From Phycisphaerales bacterium (lineage in GTDB: Bacteria; Planctomycetota; Phycisphaerae; Phycisphaerales; SM1A02): a stretch of 64,000 nucleotides of DNA. The notes under the pieces are model-generated. The model was not told where the DNA came from. It did not search any database and worked only from the letters and a program-made list of their open reading frames with translations. Every line of letters begins with the position of its first letter. The stretch's first letter is position 1. Shown piece after piece: positions 36,192 to 45,568 of this stretch. The position numbers and the translations under genes are program-made. The stretch is from the NCBI GenBank assembly GCA_009691705.1, contig SIAR01000004.1:1-64000 (forward strand), given 5' to 3'.

Positions 36192-38138
36192 TTGCCGGGT
36201 GTGACGCTTCGAATACTCGCGCAGTTGCTTGTTCTTTGCTTGAGCGATTCCTCGCGCGGTGATGCACAGTTCTCTGGGATCGATCCAATTGATGTCGTGC
36301 GTCACGTCGTTTCCGAACAGTGCGCGTCATGTCACAGCGGTCAGGGACCGGGTCCATTTTCTCTGCTGACCGATGTTGACCTCGCGCGACATGGGCCCAC
36401 AATGGTGCGCGCAGTCGAGACGAAGTTGATGCCGCCATGGCTGCCAGCCGCGGGTAGCAGTGGATGGCGCGATGCGTGTCAACTCGCGCCCGAGGTGCTC
36501 GCGGCATTTCACGCGTGGAAGGAAGGTGGATTTGTGATCACGCCAGCGACACAACTGCCCGCGCACGAATTCACGGCCAACAAACTTCCGTTGCCGATCG
36601 CGCCGGCTTTGACAGTCGATGTCGCTTTTGGCTGGACCCCAAACGCCCAAGACCCTGACGCGCTTCGCTCATTCTCGGTGCCACTCAAGAATGAAACCAC
36701 ACTGCGAATTCGGGGGTGGATCGCGACGCGCGAGAGTCCAACACTGCCGGTTCGATACAACCTCTTGGTCTCGACCTCTCCCGTCGCAATGGCGCTCGAT
36801 GAGGCTGACCCTGGAATCGGATTTGGTCGACTCGGCGACCTTCCAGAGCGCACCAGCGGATCGGCTGGTGCCATCGGCGTAGATGGACGATTCGAACTGC
36901 CCGCTGGGTTCGCCATTGAGATTCCACCCCAAGCAACCCTTGTTGCCGAGGCAATCGCGAGTGGAAAGGGACGATCGCTCTCGGCGGGGGCGACGCTTCG
37001 AACGATTCCCGCGCGAGTCGACGATCGCATCGTGCATGACTTTTGCGTCATCCCAGATCGAAGCGCGCCTGCGATCCGCGCAGATACACGCGTGCACGTC
37101 ACAACTGAACCGCTTGATGCGCCGCTCGATCTCGTCGCGATCATCTTGCGCCCCGATATGCGCGCGCGTGCGCTCGCGCTGCGGCGCGTGGACGTCGCCG
37201 GCAATGAGTCAACGCTTCTTGAGATTCCTAAGTACATCGCGATGCTGGACCGTGGATATGTCCTTGCCGCTCCGCTGCGGCTCGCGCGCGGAGATCGCAT
37301 TCGATATGAGATCACCTACGACACCGCCAACACGGCACGCCGCGCGACACCCGTGGCGGTTCTGCTCACTGCCCAGCCCCTCGAACACACTGCTGACGAG
37401 CGAGCCGCTCCCCCGCCGACACTGTCAGGCAGCGCCGATGGTCGCGCGTGCGAAACGCTGGCCATCGACCTGATCGCGCTCGACTCAGATGAACCCTTTC
37501 GAATGAGCCGCACTGAGATTACGCAGAGGCAGTTTCAGAATCTTCTCAAGCGCAATCCATCGCTCTTCGCAACGGGCGAGAACCCGCTCGAGCGCCCGGT
37601 CGATTCGGCGACTTGGTTTGACGCCGCAGAGTTCTGCAACACACTCTCGACGCGCGAAGGATTACCAACGCGCTACGAACTCACTGCCATCGAGCGCACC
37701 GCTACCGGGGCGATCACAAGTGCACTCGTTCGAGTCACGAGCGCCCGCAGCTATCGACTTCCCAGCGAGGCGCAGTGGTTGCAGTGCGCGTGCGCAGCGG
37801 CTGCCCGCCCGTTGCAGACGCCGCCCGATGACGCAGATGTCAAGAGCATTGCATGGCTGAGTCCATGGGCACAGAACATCTCGCACCCAGTAGCCACGAA
37901 GGCGGCAAATGCACTGGGATTTCACGATCTTTCAGGAAACGTCTGGGAGTGGTGCGAAGATGCATGGGATGACCACACCGCGCAAGGTCCTGTGCAGCGT
38001 GCGATTCGGGGGGGAGCATGGTGCGATACGCCTGCAGCAGCCGCGTGCGATTTTCGAAGTGGCATTCCCGCTGGAACAGCAAACTCTCCCTTTGGTTTTC
38101 GAATTGCACTGGATGGCTTGCGGGCAAAACTCCCTTGA
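36192..38138 (+). CDS. Protein with CxxCH cytochrome-like N-terminus and SUMF1/FGE-sulfatase-like C-terminus
   Basis: VVSEQCASCHSGQGPGPFSLLTDVDLARHGPTMVRAVETKLMPPWLP; C-term MSRTEITQRQFQNLL...YRLPSEAQW...GFHDLSGNVWEWCEDAWDD...RAIRGGAWCD...FGFRIAL; TTG start in ORF track. Confidence 0.8.
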   Translation: MPGVTLRILAQLLVLCLSDSSRGDAQFSGIDPIDVVRHVVSEQCASCHSGQGPGPFSLLTDVDLARHGPTMVRAVETKLMPPWLPAAGSSGWRDACQLAPEVLAAFHAWKEGGFVITPATQLPAHEFTANKLPLPIAPALTVDVAFGWTPNAQDPDALRSFSVPLKNETTLRIRGWIATRESPTLPVRYNLLVSTSPVAMALDEADPGIGFGRLGDLPERTSGSAGAIGVDGRFELPAGFAIEIPPQATLVAEAIASGKGRSLSAGATLRTIPARVDDRIVHDFCVIPDRSAPAIRADTRVHVTTEPLDAPLDLVAIILRPDMRARALALRRVDVAGNESTLLEIPKYIAMLDRGYVLAAPLRLARGDRIRYEITYDTANTARRATPVAVLLTAQPLEHTADERAAPPPTLSGSADGRACETLAIDLIALDSDEPFRMSRTEITQRQFQNLLKRNPSLFATGENPLERPVDSATWFDAAEFCNTLSTREGLPTRYELTAIERTATGAITSALVRVTSARSYRLPSEAQWLQCACAAAARPLQTPPDDADVKSIAWLSPWAQNISHPVATKAANALGFHDLSGNVWEWCEDAWDDHTAQGPVQRAIRGGAWCDTPAAAACDFRSGIPAGTANSPFGFRIALDGLRAKLP

Positions 38139-38271
38139 CCTACCGTAGCGCATCGGAATGAACACAAACACCACGCTTGAAGTCTCGCAAGAATTGCACA
38201 ACGGGGTGTTGTCGATTTCTCTGCGCGGGCGACTCGACGCAAGTGCGCGCCGAAGCGCTGGCCAACCAGTG

Positions 38272-38700
38272 ATGAAGTTCGTTTTCCCAACTCTGCTCGC
38301 CATGGCCTGCACGAGTTGTGCCCATCAACCCAGCCCTTCGGCGCTCGCGCAGCAACCTCTGGTCCACCCGCAAGCTGCTCCCGTCGATTTCGCGCGCAGT
38401 TGGCCAAGAACCGCAACTCTGCATGTTGCGCAAACGCTGCGAGTGGTGCTGCCGTTGCAGGGTGGCACGGGTTATTGCTGGCGAGTCGGCGATCCACTTC
38501 CTGCTTGCCTCGCCCTCACCAGTGAAACCACGTTGAGTTCTGTTGGCGCGGCACTCGGAGCGCCCACCGAGCAGATACTGACATTCACCGCCACGAGCAG
38601 CGGCGAGGGAGACCTCATCTTTCGATTGATGCCCCCAGGCAGCAAGACTCTGGATGCCGTCGAAATCCGCACAACACGAGTCTTGGTGAGTGCGCCGTAA
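38272..38700 (+). CDS. Chagasin/I42-like protease inhibitor family lipoprotein
   Basis: Lipobox-like ...LLAMACTSCAHQ; LRVVLPLQGGTGYCWRV and GEGDLIFRLMPPGSKTLDAVEIRTTRVLV resemble the chagasin fold motifs. Confidence 0.55.
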   Translation: MKFVFPTLLAMACTSCAHQPSPSALAQQPLVHPQAAPVDFARSWPRTATLHVAQTLRVVLPLQGGTGYCWRVGDPLPACLALTSETTLSSVGAALGAPTEQILTFTATSSGEGDLIFRLMPPGSKTLDAVEIRTTRVLVSAP

Positions 38701-38717
38701 CGGAGTATCGTGCCGAC

Positions 38718-39095
38718 ATGCGAGACTACTTCTCAATGACGACCGCTACAACGATCACGCTCGCTTCACTCATCGCCATCACTGGATGCAAAAACGACAC
38801 TGAGAATGGCGCGCTCATTGGGGCGGGCGGAGGCGCGCTCGCCGGCGGACTAATCGGCGGATGGGAGGGCGCGGCGATCGGCGCGGGAGCGGGTGCAATC
38901 GGCGGCGCGGTCGTGGGCAACCTCATGGACAAATCGAAAGAGAAGCAACAAGCCCAAGCTGACTCGCAGTCCGCCGCTCAAACCCAAGACCAGCTCGCGC
39001 AAGAGAAACTCAAGCAAGAGAAACTCAAGACGCAACAACTGCAACAACAGTTGAATCAGTCGCAGTCGGGTTCGCCAGCGCCAACAACTCCCTGA
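38718..39095 (+). CDS. Glycine-zipper outer-membrane lipoprotein-like protein
   Basis: AITGCKNDTENGALIGAGGGALAGGLIGGWEGAAIGAGAGAIGGAVVGNLMDKSKEKQQ. Confidence 0.7.
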   Translation: MRDYFSMTTATTITLASLIAITGCKNDTENGALIGAGGGALAGGLIGGWEGAAIGAGAGAIGGAVVGNLMDKSKEKQQAQADSQSAAQTQDQLAQEKLKQEKLKTQQLQQQLNQSQSGSPAPTTP

Positions 39096-39113
39096 AGTTC
39101 GCCACGCGCCGAC

Positions 39114-39716
39114 TCAGAAGCCGATGGCGTTCTTCTCGCCCTGCTTGGTGATTGTCTTTTCACCCTCCCACACCAGTCTTCCAGAGGCAGTGTCAGCGAG
39201 CGACATCTGAAAAATGTATGAAATCTGCTTCGTGCTTCCAGCCGATGTTGCATTCTCAAGAATCTTTGCGGTGATCGTGAAGTCTGGCAGGTCGACCGGA
39301 GTCTGCGACTTGCCATCGAGAAAGCGCTTCGCCTCGTAGGTCTCTTTCGCCATCGGATCTTCGACTTTGCCGCCGAATCCGACCGCTTGTGTTACTTGCA
39401 CCTTTCCAGTCTGCAAGAGCGCAATGCGAATCTTCTTCATCAGTTGATCGGTGTCGAATTGACGACTCGTGTCGTTGATGATGCGCGAGATTGCCAGCGC
39501 GGCTGGTTGCCGGGGCGCCTTCGCGAGCACTCCACTGTCAATCATGCTGGTTACGAGCGCCTCACTTGCCTGCTCAAAGTCTTGAATGTTGACTTGGTTC
39601 ATGCTGACGACCAAGTTTGTTCCCTTCGAGTCAACATATTGTGTTGGACGGCAACCCAGGGTTGCGATCAGGGTGCACAACGCGGCGAGCAGGGATGGAT
39701 GGGCGGATGTTGTCAA
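39114..39716 (-). CDS. LpoB-like lipoprotein (penicillin-binding protein activator family)
   Basis: LIATLGCRPTQYVDSKGTNLVVSMNQVNIQDFEQASEALVTSMIDSG...AISRIINDTSRQFDTDQLMKKIRIALLQTGKVQVTQAVG; TTG start assumed, ORF opens at 39842. Confidence 0.75.
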   Translation of the reverse strand: MTTSAHPSLLAALCTLIATLGCRPTQYVDSKGTNLVVSMNQVNIQDFEQASEALVTSMIDSGVLAKAPRQPAALAISRIINDTSRQFDTDQLMKKIRIALLQTGKVQVTQAVGFGGKVEDPMAKETYEAKRFLDGKSQTPVDLPDFTITAKILENATSAGSTKQISYIFQMSLADTASGRLVWEGEKTITKQGEKNAIGF

Positions 39717-39750
39717 GGTAAAACTCCAAACTAGGTGAGGGGTGAATCGA

Positions 39751-40203
39751 TCAAGGCGCGCTCGAGTTCCAAGGATAGTTCGTGTCAGAAATCTGCAGAA
39801 TCCAATCGGACACCTGCGGACTCGGCGCAGTGGCATCCACAACGATGGTCTGTTTTGGCAAGATCATGAGACTCTTCCACGAGTCCATTCCACCAATGCG
39901 CATACCTGACTTGTCGAACCACTCGAAGCGATAGGAAAACCGCTGCTGTTGCAGCTGGTCGGAGTAGATCGAGACTTGCACTTTCTTCGTGTCGCCGTTC
40001 ACGACACTCTCGCGTGCCTCGACAACGTTTGCCTTCGAGTCGAGCCACCAATTGGGCGCAGTCTGAACAACCCCTGCAACCGCTCCATCAGGGGCACGCT
40101 TCGGGCGCACTGTGTTTGTGAGATTGCATCCAGTTGATGCCACGATGGCGCCCAACAGAATGATGGCCATTGGTGGCAGCGAGAACGGGCTGGTTATTTT
40201 CAT
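39751..40203 (-). CDS. YcfL/DUF1425-like lipoprotein
   Basis: STGCNLTNTVRP...SIYSDQLQQQRFSYRFEWFDKSGMRI...SWKSLMILPKQTIVVDATAPSPQVSDWILQI; next to lpoB-like gene. Confidence 0.7.
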   Translation of the reverse strand: MKITSPFSLPPMAIILLGAIVASTGCNLTNTVRPKRAPDGAVAGVVQTAPNWWLDSKANVVEARESVVNGDTKKVQVSIYSDQLQQQRFSYRFEWFDKSGMRIGGMDSWKSLMILPKQTIVVDATAPSPQVSDWILQISDTNYPWNSSAP

Positions 40204-41663
40204 TGGCGCGGGATCCCAAATGTGTGCACCGTGGGCGGAGTGCCTGGGGCGACGCTCTTAATGTAGATGACAGAAACCATCTCCGAATCAGGAGTCACTG
40301 GATCGAGTTTTGTGCCATCGGCGAGCGTGACCTCGATCTTGCCACCCGTCGGCGCCAGATACACGCGTGCGTAGTAGAAGTGCTTGGGCAGCGACTCCCA
40401 AGTGCGCAAGTCTGCGCTGTTCATCGCGACCTGATAGAGCACCGACGCGATGTAAAGCACCGCCAGCACTCCTGCGGCCGATCCGCCGTTCTGTGAATTG
40501 TTCGCGCTTTGCGATCCTGCGTAGAGGGCGTACGAGACAGCCGCTTTCGACGCACTCGAAACAAGCGTCGCCAGGATGGTCGCTGGCAACCTGTTTCGAA
40601 AGTCTGCGGTGACGATTGCATCGACGTTCGTCAGAATGGTGCTGGTTGGCGACTGTGATCCAATGCGCGCGGTGAATCCCGCGACTGCCGCTTCGTGGTA
40701 CTCGAGTTGTGGAAACGCCGCGCCAACGTAAGGCACGCCCGGTAGGAAGAGCGGGATATCGATGCGCAACTCTTTGCGGCTCGGCGCGAGGCCACTCTCC
40801 ATGACGATGTAACAGACTCGCCGCGTGGATGCTCCGACTGCAAGATCACTTGCAAGCCTGGCGTCTGCCGCTAGCGGTGCGCCGTTCGCACGACCCAACA
40901 TTCCCGCCGCGCGCGAAAAGCATTGGCGGGCCTGTTCAAAGTCTGACGGGGCGCCGCGGCCGAGATAGAAAACTCCCCGCAACCACGTTGCGACGGGCAC
41001 CTCGTAGTCGGCGTATCCCTGAAACTGAGCCATCGGCGCATACGCGACATCGAGTTTCTCCTGAAACTCAGCACTTTTTAGCGTCGACTCTGGGTCGTAC
41101 TTCGACGCATCCCCATTGTTCGCCGCCCGCCACTGTTCGTTCTCTTGATCGATGCGCTTGCGTTCCCGGTCAACTGCATCTTCTTGCCACTTTCGGGCGC
41201 GCACGAACTCAACCCCAGCCTTCTCAGGATGCCCCGTTTGCAGGTGGTTCATCGCCTGATAGGTGCACGCCAAGATTCGGTCGTAGGTCGTTCCGCGATA
41301 GGTCCGGACGGATTGATTCGTCATCGCCGCGGCAACTTCTTCGGTGACCTTCGTGTCTGCAGCGATATCGAGGTAGGGCTCCATGCGGTCCCACGACTCG
41401 TCGAATGCGATGATGCTCGCGTCCAACTGCCACGCTGCGCGCGCGACCGATCCCTGTTCAAGATCAAAGATCACCGCGTCGACCTCATCCTCGTGGTACT
41501 TCTCCCAGACCGACTGCATCTCTGAGGCTGCTTTCGAGAAGTCGCCATCGTCGTATGCGGCAACCACATCTTTCATACGGTTGTGATGACTGCAACCGAG
41601 CGCGCCACCTGCGACGATGATCGCTGCTGCGAACAACCACAATGGTCTGATGGTCCCGCTCAT
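40200..41663 (-). CDS. COG3014-like lipoprotein
   Basis: GALGCSHHNRMKDVVAAYDDGDFSKAASEM...VRARKWQEDAVDRERKRIDQENEQW; overlaps the ycfL-like gene. Confidence 0.65.
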   Translation of the reverse strand: MSGTIRPLWLFAAAIIVAGGALGCSHHNRMKDVVAAYDDGDFSKAASEMQSVWEKYHEDEVDAVIFDLEQGSVARAAWQLDASIIAFDESWDRMEPYLDIAADTKVTEEVAAAMTNQSVRTYRGTTYDRILACTYQAMNHLQTGHPEKAGVEFVRARKWQEDAVDRERKRIDQENEQWRAANNGDASKYDPESTLKSAEFQEKLDVAYAPMAQFQGYADYEVPVATWLRGVFYLGRGAPSDFEQARQCFSRAAGMLGRANGAPLAADARLASDLAVGASTRRVCYIVMESGLAPSRKELRIDIPLFLPGVPYVGAAFPQLEYHEAAVAGFTARIGSQSPTSTILTNVDAIVTADFRNRLPATILATLVSSASKAAVSYALYAGSQSANNSQNGGSAAGVLAVLYIASVLYQVAMNSADLRTWESLPKHFYYARVYLAPTGGKIEVTLADGTKLDPVTPDSEMVSVIYIKSVAPGTPPTVHTFGIPRQ

Positions 41664-41667
41664 CTGT

Positions 41668-43836
41668 TTAGGGAACAACGGGAGCAACTAACTCTGCGGC
41701 GGGCGCAGCGGGCCACCAACCTGGCACGATGTATGTCGGTGGTTGATTCGTGTTGATGGTTGTCGAATTCTGCATGTCAAGCACAACGCGTGAATTGCGA
41801 ATGAACTCAGCCGTCGCCCGAATGACCTCGACATCGGCATCAGTCAACTGTTGCGCCTGCGTGAGGTTCTGCAAGAACTGCAGTTGCGATTGCCAGCGCA
41901 GGAGTCCCTCATCGGTCAGTTGAAGCGCGACTGTGAGATTCATCCCAGATTGCACATTTACCGTTCGAGACCACGGCCGAAAGCCCTCGCATGAGATGGT
42001 GACCTTGTGCAGTCCTGGAAAGACGTTCATCAACTCTGGCGCACTGCCGACCACAACGCCGTCTATCTCGACTGATGCGTTGGTCGCAAGCAAGTTCCAA
42101 TTCACGCCACTCACGATGTATCGACCCGTCGCGGGGTCGGACACGACGCCTGGAACCGACATGTCTTGCATCGTGCAAACCACCCGCAATGCCACCTTCT
42201 CAGGAAGCGCCGCGCCGCCCTGCAACGCCGACTCGCTGCAACGCTTCGCCAGGCTGTCGCCAACCGAATGCGCACACCTGCGAATCACGACATCGATGAG
42301 ATCGCGTTTCTGTTGCAGCGTTGGAGACTCGCGAATCTTCTCAGTCGCTGTGACCGAATCGCTCGTTATCACTTGTCCCTCTGCGCGACCGAGCAATCGA
42401 TAGGTCACATCCATCTGAGCCGAACGAATACTTGTTGTTGCGCCGTACGCCTCAGCGTCGATTCGGTCGTTGATGTATGCCGTGATAGAGGCGATCATGA
42501 TGTAATCAACCCCCATCTGCTGCGCGAGTCGAAGGGCGCTTGTCTCGTCGCTGAGCAGGCGGTCCAAATCTTTCTGTGGGTCGACTGCTGTACCCGCATT
42601 CGCACCCGCCGCTGCGAATCGCGCGACAGCGTTGAGCGTGTCTTCACGACTCACCGTGGTGAAGCAGAGTCGATCAACTTCGGCTGCGATGTAATCCTCG
42701 AGCACCATCACCTTTTCTGGCGCGACATCTGCGGGACGATTCTTCACGAAGATCGCCGCGGTGTATCGCTTGCCCGTTGATTGCACGGGCGGGAGTGGCG
42801 TGACTGGCGTGAGTGGATTGTTCGGCGCAGGTGCGGCAACTGGCGCACTGGATGGTGCGGCAACTGGCGCACTGGATGGTGCGGCAACTGGCGCACTGGA
42901 TGGTGCGGTGCTCAACGTCGGACAGTTCGACTCAGTCGTACGACGCACGATGCATCCCGCTGCAACGCCGAAGTCCCCGCCGCAGACTCCCGCGCGCGAT
43001 GAACGGGTATCGGCGGATTGAATCTGAATCCATCCCACAGAAACCTCTTCATCGCCAATCGACTCACCAGTATCTGGATCAACGAGTGCCTGCCCTTGCG
43101 CAAAGACTTGCCAGATCTGACCCGCTGCAACACCCGCACCTGCACCACGGCTGATTGTTGCGATGCGGTCGGTGATTGCGAGAATCTTCGCCGGCATGAG
43201 GCGATCAACGATGTCACGGGCAACTTGTTCGGCAGTCGACCGCGCAATCGACAAGATCATCGAGTCGGTGAAGCGTCCCCCCTGCACGGTTGTGTTCGTG
43301 GGGTCGTTGATGATCCGCTGATCGTCGAATTGCGAATTCACACTCTCGACGAGCCTTCCACTCGTCGTGTTGTAGACCTTTGTGACGACTGCCAACTTCA
43401 CAAGCCGACGGGTCATCTTCTGCCCGAGTCCCTCGAAGTGCGCCGACTCGATGTAATCCTGAAAGTCAGCGATTTGTGGCACGATCAACCAGCGGATTCC
43501 CCGCAGCGAAAAACTCTTCGCTGCCTGTGCATCCATCGCGTCGATGTTTCCGCTCGTTGCGAAATCTTGCTCGCGCAGGAGTTGCGGCCAATCGTTGCGC
43601 GCGATCACGTCGAACTTTGCAGTCGCGCCGATGGCCGCAGTCAACTGTCCATCGAGCGACTGCTTGACGCGGTCGAGTTCGAGCAACTGCTCGCCGTCGC
43701 GTGCTGCGAGTGTTTGAACGAGCGCCGGCAGAACTTCGACCGTGCCAATGCCAACGGCAATTCGCCCGGCGGGCGCTGGCGTTTGCGCGAGCAAATGAGT
43801 TGTGAGTGCGAGTGTCGTGATCAATGAGGTGAGCAT
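41668..43836 (-). CDS. 722-aa exported CsgG/LpoB-like protein with a PEGA-like segment
   Basis: AKSFSLRGIRWLIVPQIADFQDYIES...RLVESVNSQF; second LRLAQQMGVDYIMIASITAYINDRI...; NASVEIDGVVVGSAPELMNVFPGLHKVTISCEGFRPWSRTVNVQSGMNLTVALQL (PEGA-like). Confidence 0.55.
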   Translation of the reverse strand: MLTSLITTLALTTHLLAQTPAPAGRIAVGIGTVEVLPALVQTLAARDGEQLLELDRVKQSLDGQLTAAIGATAKFDVIARNDWPQLLREQDFATSGNIDAMDAQAAKSFSLRGIRWLIVPQIADFQDYIESAHFEGLGQKMTRRLVKLAVVTKVYNTTSGRLVESVNSQFDDQRIINDPTNTTVQGGRFTDSMILSIARSTAEQVARDIVDRLMPAKILAITDRIATISRGAGAGVAAGQIWQVFAQGQALVDPDTGESIGDEEVSVGWIQIQSADTRSSRAGVCGGDFGVAAGCIVRRTTESNCPTLSTAPSSAPVAAPSSAPVAAPSSAPVAAPAPNNPLTPVTPLPPVQSTGKRYTAAIFVKNRPADVAPEKVMVLEDYIAAEVDRLCFTTVSREDTLNAVARFAAAGANAGTAVDPQKDLDRLLSDETSALRLAQQMGVDYIMIASITAYINDRIDAEAYGATTSIRSAQMDVTYRLLGRAEGQVITSDSVTATEKIRESPTLQQKRDLIDVVIRRCAHSVGDSLAKRCSESALQGGAALPEKVALRVVCTMQDMSVPGVVSDPATGRYIVSGVNWNLLATNASVEIDGVVVGSAPELMNVFPGLHKVTISCEGFRPWSRTVNVQSGMNLTVALQLTDEGLLRWQSQLQFLQNLTQAQQLTDADVEVIRATAEFIRNSRVVLDMQNSTTINTNQPPTYIVPGWWPAAPAAELVAPVVP
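42830..42910 (-). repeat. 24-bp in-frame tandem repeat, 3 copies plus a partial
   Basis: ggtgcggcaactggcgcactggat at 42830, 42854, 42878; encodes APSSAPVA units. Confidence 0.95.
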
Positions 43837-43905
43837 GGATGGATTCTCCCGAATGTGGGGAGCGAGAACCGATGTTCCCGCGCCCCCACAGTCTAGAGCC
43901 CCGCC

Positions 43906-43943
43906 ACTGAAGTCAAGAGACTGAAGTCAAGAGACTGAAGTCA
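43906..43943. repeat. 14-bp tandem repeat (actgaagtcaagag, 2 copies plus a partial)
   Basis: Starts at 43906, 43920 and 43934; just 3' of the minus-strand CDS stop. Confidence 0.9.
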
Positions 43944-43945
43944 CG

Positions 43946-44665
43946 TCACTCCCGTTTGCGCGATCCCGCCGCAGCGGTGGCAAGCCCTGCCGCGCCGAGC
44001 AAAGCAACTGCTGGAGCTGGCACCGCAACACCTTCGACGCGCACGAGGTCGAATCGCAGCGTTCCTGCGCTTGAGTAGTTTGCAGTCGCTCCTGTGGCTG
44101 CGTAGGCACTCGTTGTCGGCGCGAAGACGCTCACCATGCGCACCGCAAACTTGGCATTGCCGGCGACGCCGCTGATCTTGCTCAGATCGCAGCGCCGCTG
44201 GGCTTGCCAGACATCTGCGCCGAGAGTCGCTTCGAAGATTCCACTTTCGGAGAGACCATCGCTCGTGTACACGGCGCCATCCAATGTGTATTGCAGTTGT
44301 GTGAACCGACTTGAAGAGCCCGAGTGTCGCTCGTACCAAGTCACGACGATCGACTCATACCCTGCCGTCGAGAGTGCGAAGGCGGCTCCTCGCTCACAGC
44401 TTCCCGTGCCCTGCGCTGCGAATGCGGCGAGATTCCATCCCTTGTTTTCTGCTGGGATTGATGCGCCGTCGTCGGCCGCAGCACCCGCCGAGAACGCCGA
44501 CGAAACTCCACCAATTGTTTGTGCAAACCCAATTCCGGTCGCAGTATCAGTCGTTCCCTTGGGGCCGTTGAAATTCCATTCGCAGAAGACGATCGCTCCT
44601 TGCGCGCTGCTCGCGGCAACTAGGGTCGTCAGCACAACGCTCATCATCGATAGGACTGCTCTCAT
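43946..44665 (-). CDS. Secreted protein with PEP-CTERM-like C-terminal sorting signal
   Basis: Signal peptide; C-term VPAPAVALLGAAGLATAAAGSRKRE (Pro motif, TM helix, basic tail). Confidence 0.7.
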   Translation of the reverse strand: MRAVLSMMSVVLTTLVAASSAQGAIVFCEWNFNGPKGTTDTATGIGFAQTIGGVSSAFSAGAAADDGASIPAENKGWNLAAFAAQGTGSCERGAAFALSTAGYESIVVTWYERHSGSSSRFTQLQYTLDGAVYTSDGLSESGIFEATLGADVWQAQRRCDLSKISGVAGNAKFAVRMVSVFAPTTSAYAATGATANYSSAGTLRFDLVRVEGVAVPAPAVALLGAAGLATAAAGSRKRE

Positions 44666-44830
44666 GTTCGAATCTCGCTTTCATGGCGCACGAATATGCA
44701 ACACGCGCACGACGCCCACGCCCGCTTCTGGATGACGCATCCAGCATTGCCGTGCGAACCTATGGCGGCGCCGAGTGACATCTCTCATAGATGTCCTTTT
44801 TTCTTTTGTTGGCGCGCGCACTCCCCTGCG

Positions 44831-45568
44831 TCAGCGTCCAGCGGGCGCGGTCGGATTCGCGGCCGCCCGCGCGGCGAGAACACGCTTCGACCACCGCGCC
44901 ACCTTCAACATGATTGCGATGATCGCAATGACCACCACCAACGCGACAACTGCCGCAACCAGTGGCAGCAATATCGCGAGCACCGCGAGTGTGACACTCG
45001 CGATTGTCTCCACAATCGAGAAGATCGGATTCAGAATCCCACCACTCACCGCCGTTGAGCCAGCCCGAATCGTGCCCGATGCAATATGCACCCCCGTCGC
45101 AACACCGCCCCCCACAACCGCAGCGAGCGCCCACGTCGCCCAGGGTGGAACCGCGGTTGTGTCCATGCCAGAAGCTGACGCCAATTGTGTTGCCATCGCA
45201 AGAGTTCCAGCGACGGCTGCGACCGGAGTCCCGGCAACATCAAGCACATGATCGAGCCACGGAATCAGCATCCCCAATATCTCGAGTACGCACGCAGCGC
45301 AAAAGCAGATCACCGCGGGCATGGTTCCAATCCACGAGAGCGATTCTCCTGGACTGAGCCATCCAAAGTGCACCGCGAGCGAAAGCAACGCGAGTGGCGC
45401 GAAGATGCGCATGCCACATGCCGCGCTGAGTGCAAATCCAACGACCACTGCCAATGTGTAACTGAGTGTTTCTTCCATAGTTCTTTCGGTGCCGTCAGGG
45501 ACTGTCAATGACCAAGGGTCGTTCGTACAAACCGACGAGTGTTGCGGTTGAGAGCACATGACCTTCAA
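44831..45568 (-). CDS. DUF4126 membrane protein
   Basis: VVVGFALSAACGMRIFAPLALLSLAVHFGWL...LEILGMLIPWLDHVLDVAGTPVAAVAGTLAMA. Confidence 0.75.
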   Translation of the reverse strand: MKVMCSQPQHSSVCTNDPWSLTVPDGTERTMEETLSYTLAVVVGFALSAACGMRIFAPLALLSLAVHFGWLSPGESLSWIGTMPAVICFCAACVLEILGMLIPWLDHVLDVAGTPVAAVAGTLAMATQLASASGMDTTAVPPWATWALAAVVGGGVATGVHIASGTIRAGSTAVSGGILNPIFSIVETIASVTLAVLAILLPLVAAVVALVVVIAIIAIMLKVARWSKRVLAARAAANPTAPAGR

